This document shows positions 63,949-64,000 of a DNA stretch of 64,000 nt, piece by piece; within the stretch, counting starts at the first letter, position 1, and the number at the start of each line of letters is the position of its first letter. A program made the position numbers and the translations under genes. The stretch spans positions 1-64,000 of the forward strand of contig NZ_JAHKPU010000018.1 in the NCBI RefSeq assembly GCF_018860505.1, read 5' to 3'. The notes under the pieces were generated by a model that saw only the letters and a program-made list of their open reading frames with translations, was not told the DNA's origin and did not search any database. The DNA comes from Pacificibacter marinus. GTDB taxonomy: Bacteria; Pseudomonadota; Alphaproteobacteria; Rhodobacterales; Rhodobacteraceae.

Positions 63949-64000
63949 TTGACACATTTAGGGAACGACGGTAGAACATTATCAGAACACGATGCCCAAC
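63949..64000 (+). CDS. Start of an unidentified gene (partial)
   Basis: An AGGAGAG ribosome site precedes TTG 63949, opening THLGNDGRTLSEHDAQ and running off the window. The family cannot be told from 17 codons. It replaces lexA, which commonly follows moeA, and has a CtrA box upstream. Confidence 0.4.
   Translation, partial: MTHLGNDGRTLSEHDAQ

Noticed and set aside
1-64000. CRISPR arrays, transposases, prophage genes
   Set aside because: No regular spacer-repeat pattern, no transposase or phage structural motifs in any frame examined.

Overview
The window looks like chromosome from a Rhodobacterales (Roseobacter-group) alphaproteobacterium. The evidence is gene order and motifs rather than database searches: yajC-secDF-Mth938-ccmABCD-ccmG (the hel cluster order known from Rhodobacter), trpG-trpD and trpC-moaC-moeA, SPOR lipoprotein-D,D-carboxypeptidase-tmk-holB-tatD, an alphaproteobacterial LexA box (GTTC-N7-GTTC) before uvrA, and a perfect CtrA box near the right end. 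Most of the window is ordinary core genome at high coding density. No CRISPR array, rRNA, transposase or phage gene was seen.

Layout. 1-550: tail of a trypsin-like protease and a tRNA-Ser(UGA). 0.8-7.4 kb: a forward block for envelope and DNA replication (SPOR lipoprotein, carboxypeptidase, tmk, holB, tatD-like nuclease, metallo-hydrolase, AEC permease). 7.7-10.5 kb: a large RTX protein with a C-terminal Hint domain. 10.7-15.6 kb: small stress and regulatory modules (redoxin/GntR regulator, EVE protein, GST/YafY-WYL regulator, arsRCH). 15.9-17.1 kb: metY. 17.3-18.4 kb: a small accessory patch with a zinc-ribbon gene broken at a G8 tract, a small DUF1871-like gene and a duplicated tail of ccmG. 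18.4-24.8 kb: the ccm, secDF and yajC genes on the minus strand. 25-34.7 kb: a pentapeptide-repeat membrane protein, serS, a NUDIX gene, uvrA, a LysR regulator, lpdA and DUF924. 34.8-41.3 kb: an MFS transporter, a GNAT gene, queA and a large AsmA-like protein. 41.5-49.8 kb: bcp, a ferritin-like protein, an M23 peptidase with bactofilin, an EamA permease, a dehalogenase, GNAT, DUF2189 and a divergent polysaccharide deacetylase. 50-63.8 kb: tryptophan and molybdopterin genes, with trpGD separated from trpC-moaC-moeA by about 9.7 kb.

The segment between trpD and trpC is the most system-like part. It holds a RbsD/FucU-like protein, a complete C4-dicarboxylate-type TRAP transporter (dctP, dctQ, dctM), its two-component system (dctB, dctD), a cytochrome P450 and a secreted cysteine-containing protein of unknown function. 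Two palindromes 33 bp apart lie between dctP and dctD and resemble DctD enhancer sites. The DctD protein, however, has lost the sigma-54 contact loop (GAFTGA) and the Walker A lysine, so it probably regulates in a non-canonical way.

Other points worth checking are the probable contingency or frameshifted gene at 17.5 kb, the 56-bp duplicated ccmG end that frames the DUF1871-like gene, candidate operators for the GntR, YafY and ArsR regulators, and an ars operon without a visible arsenite exporter.
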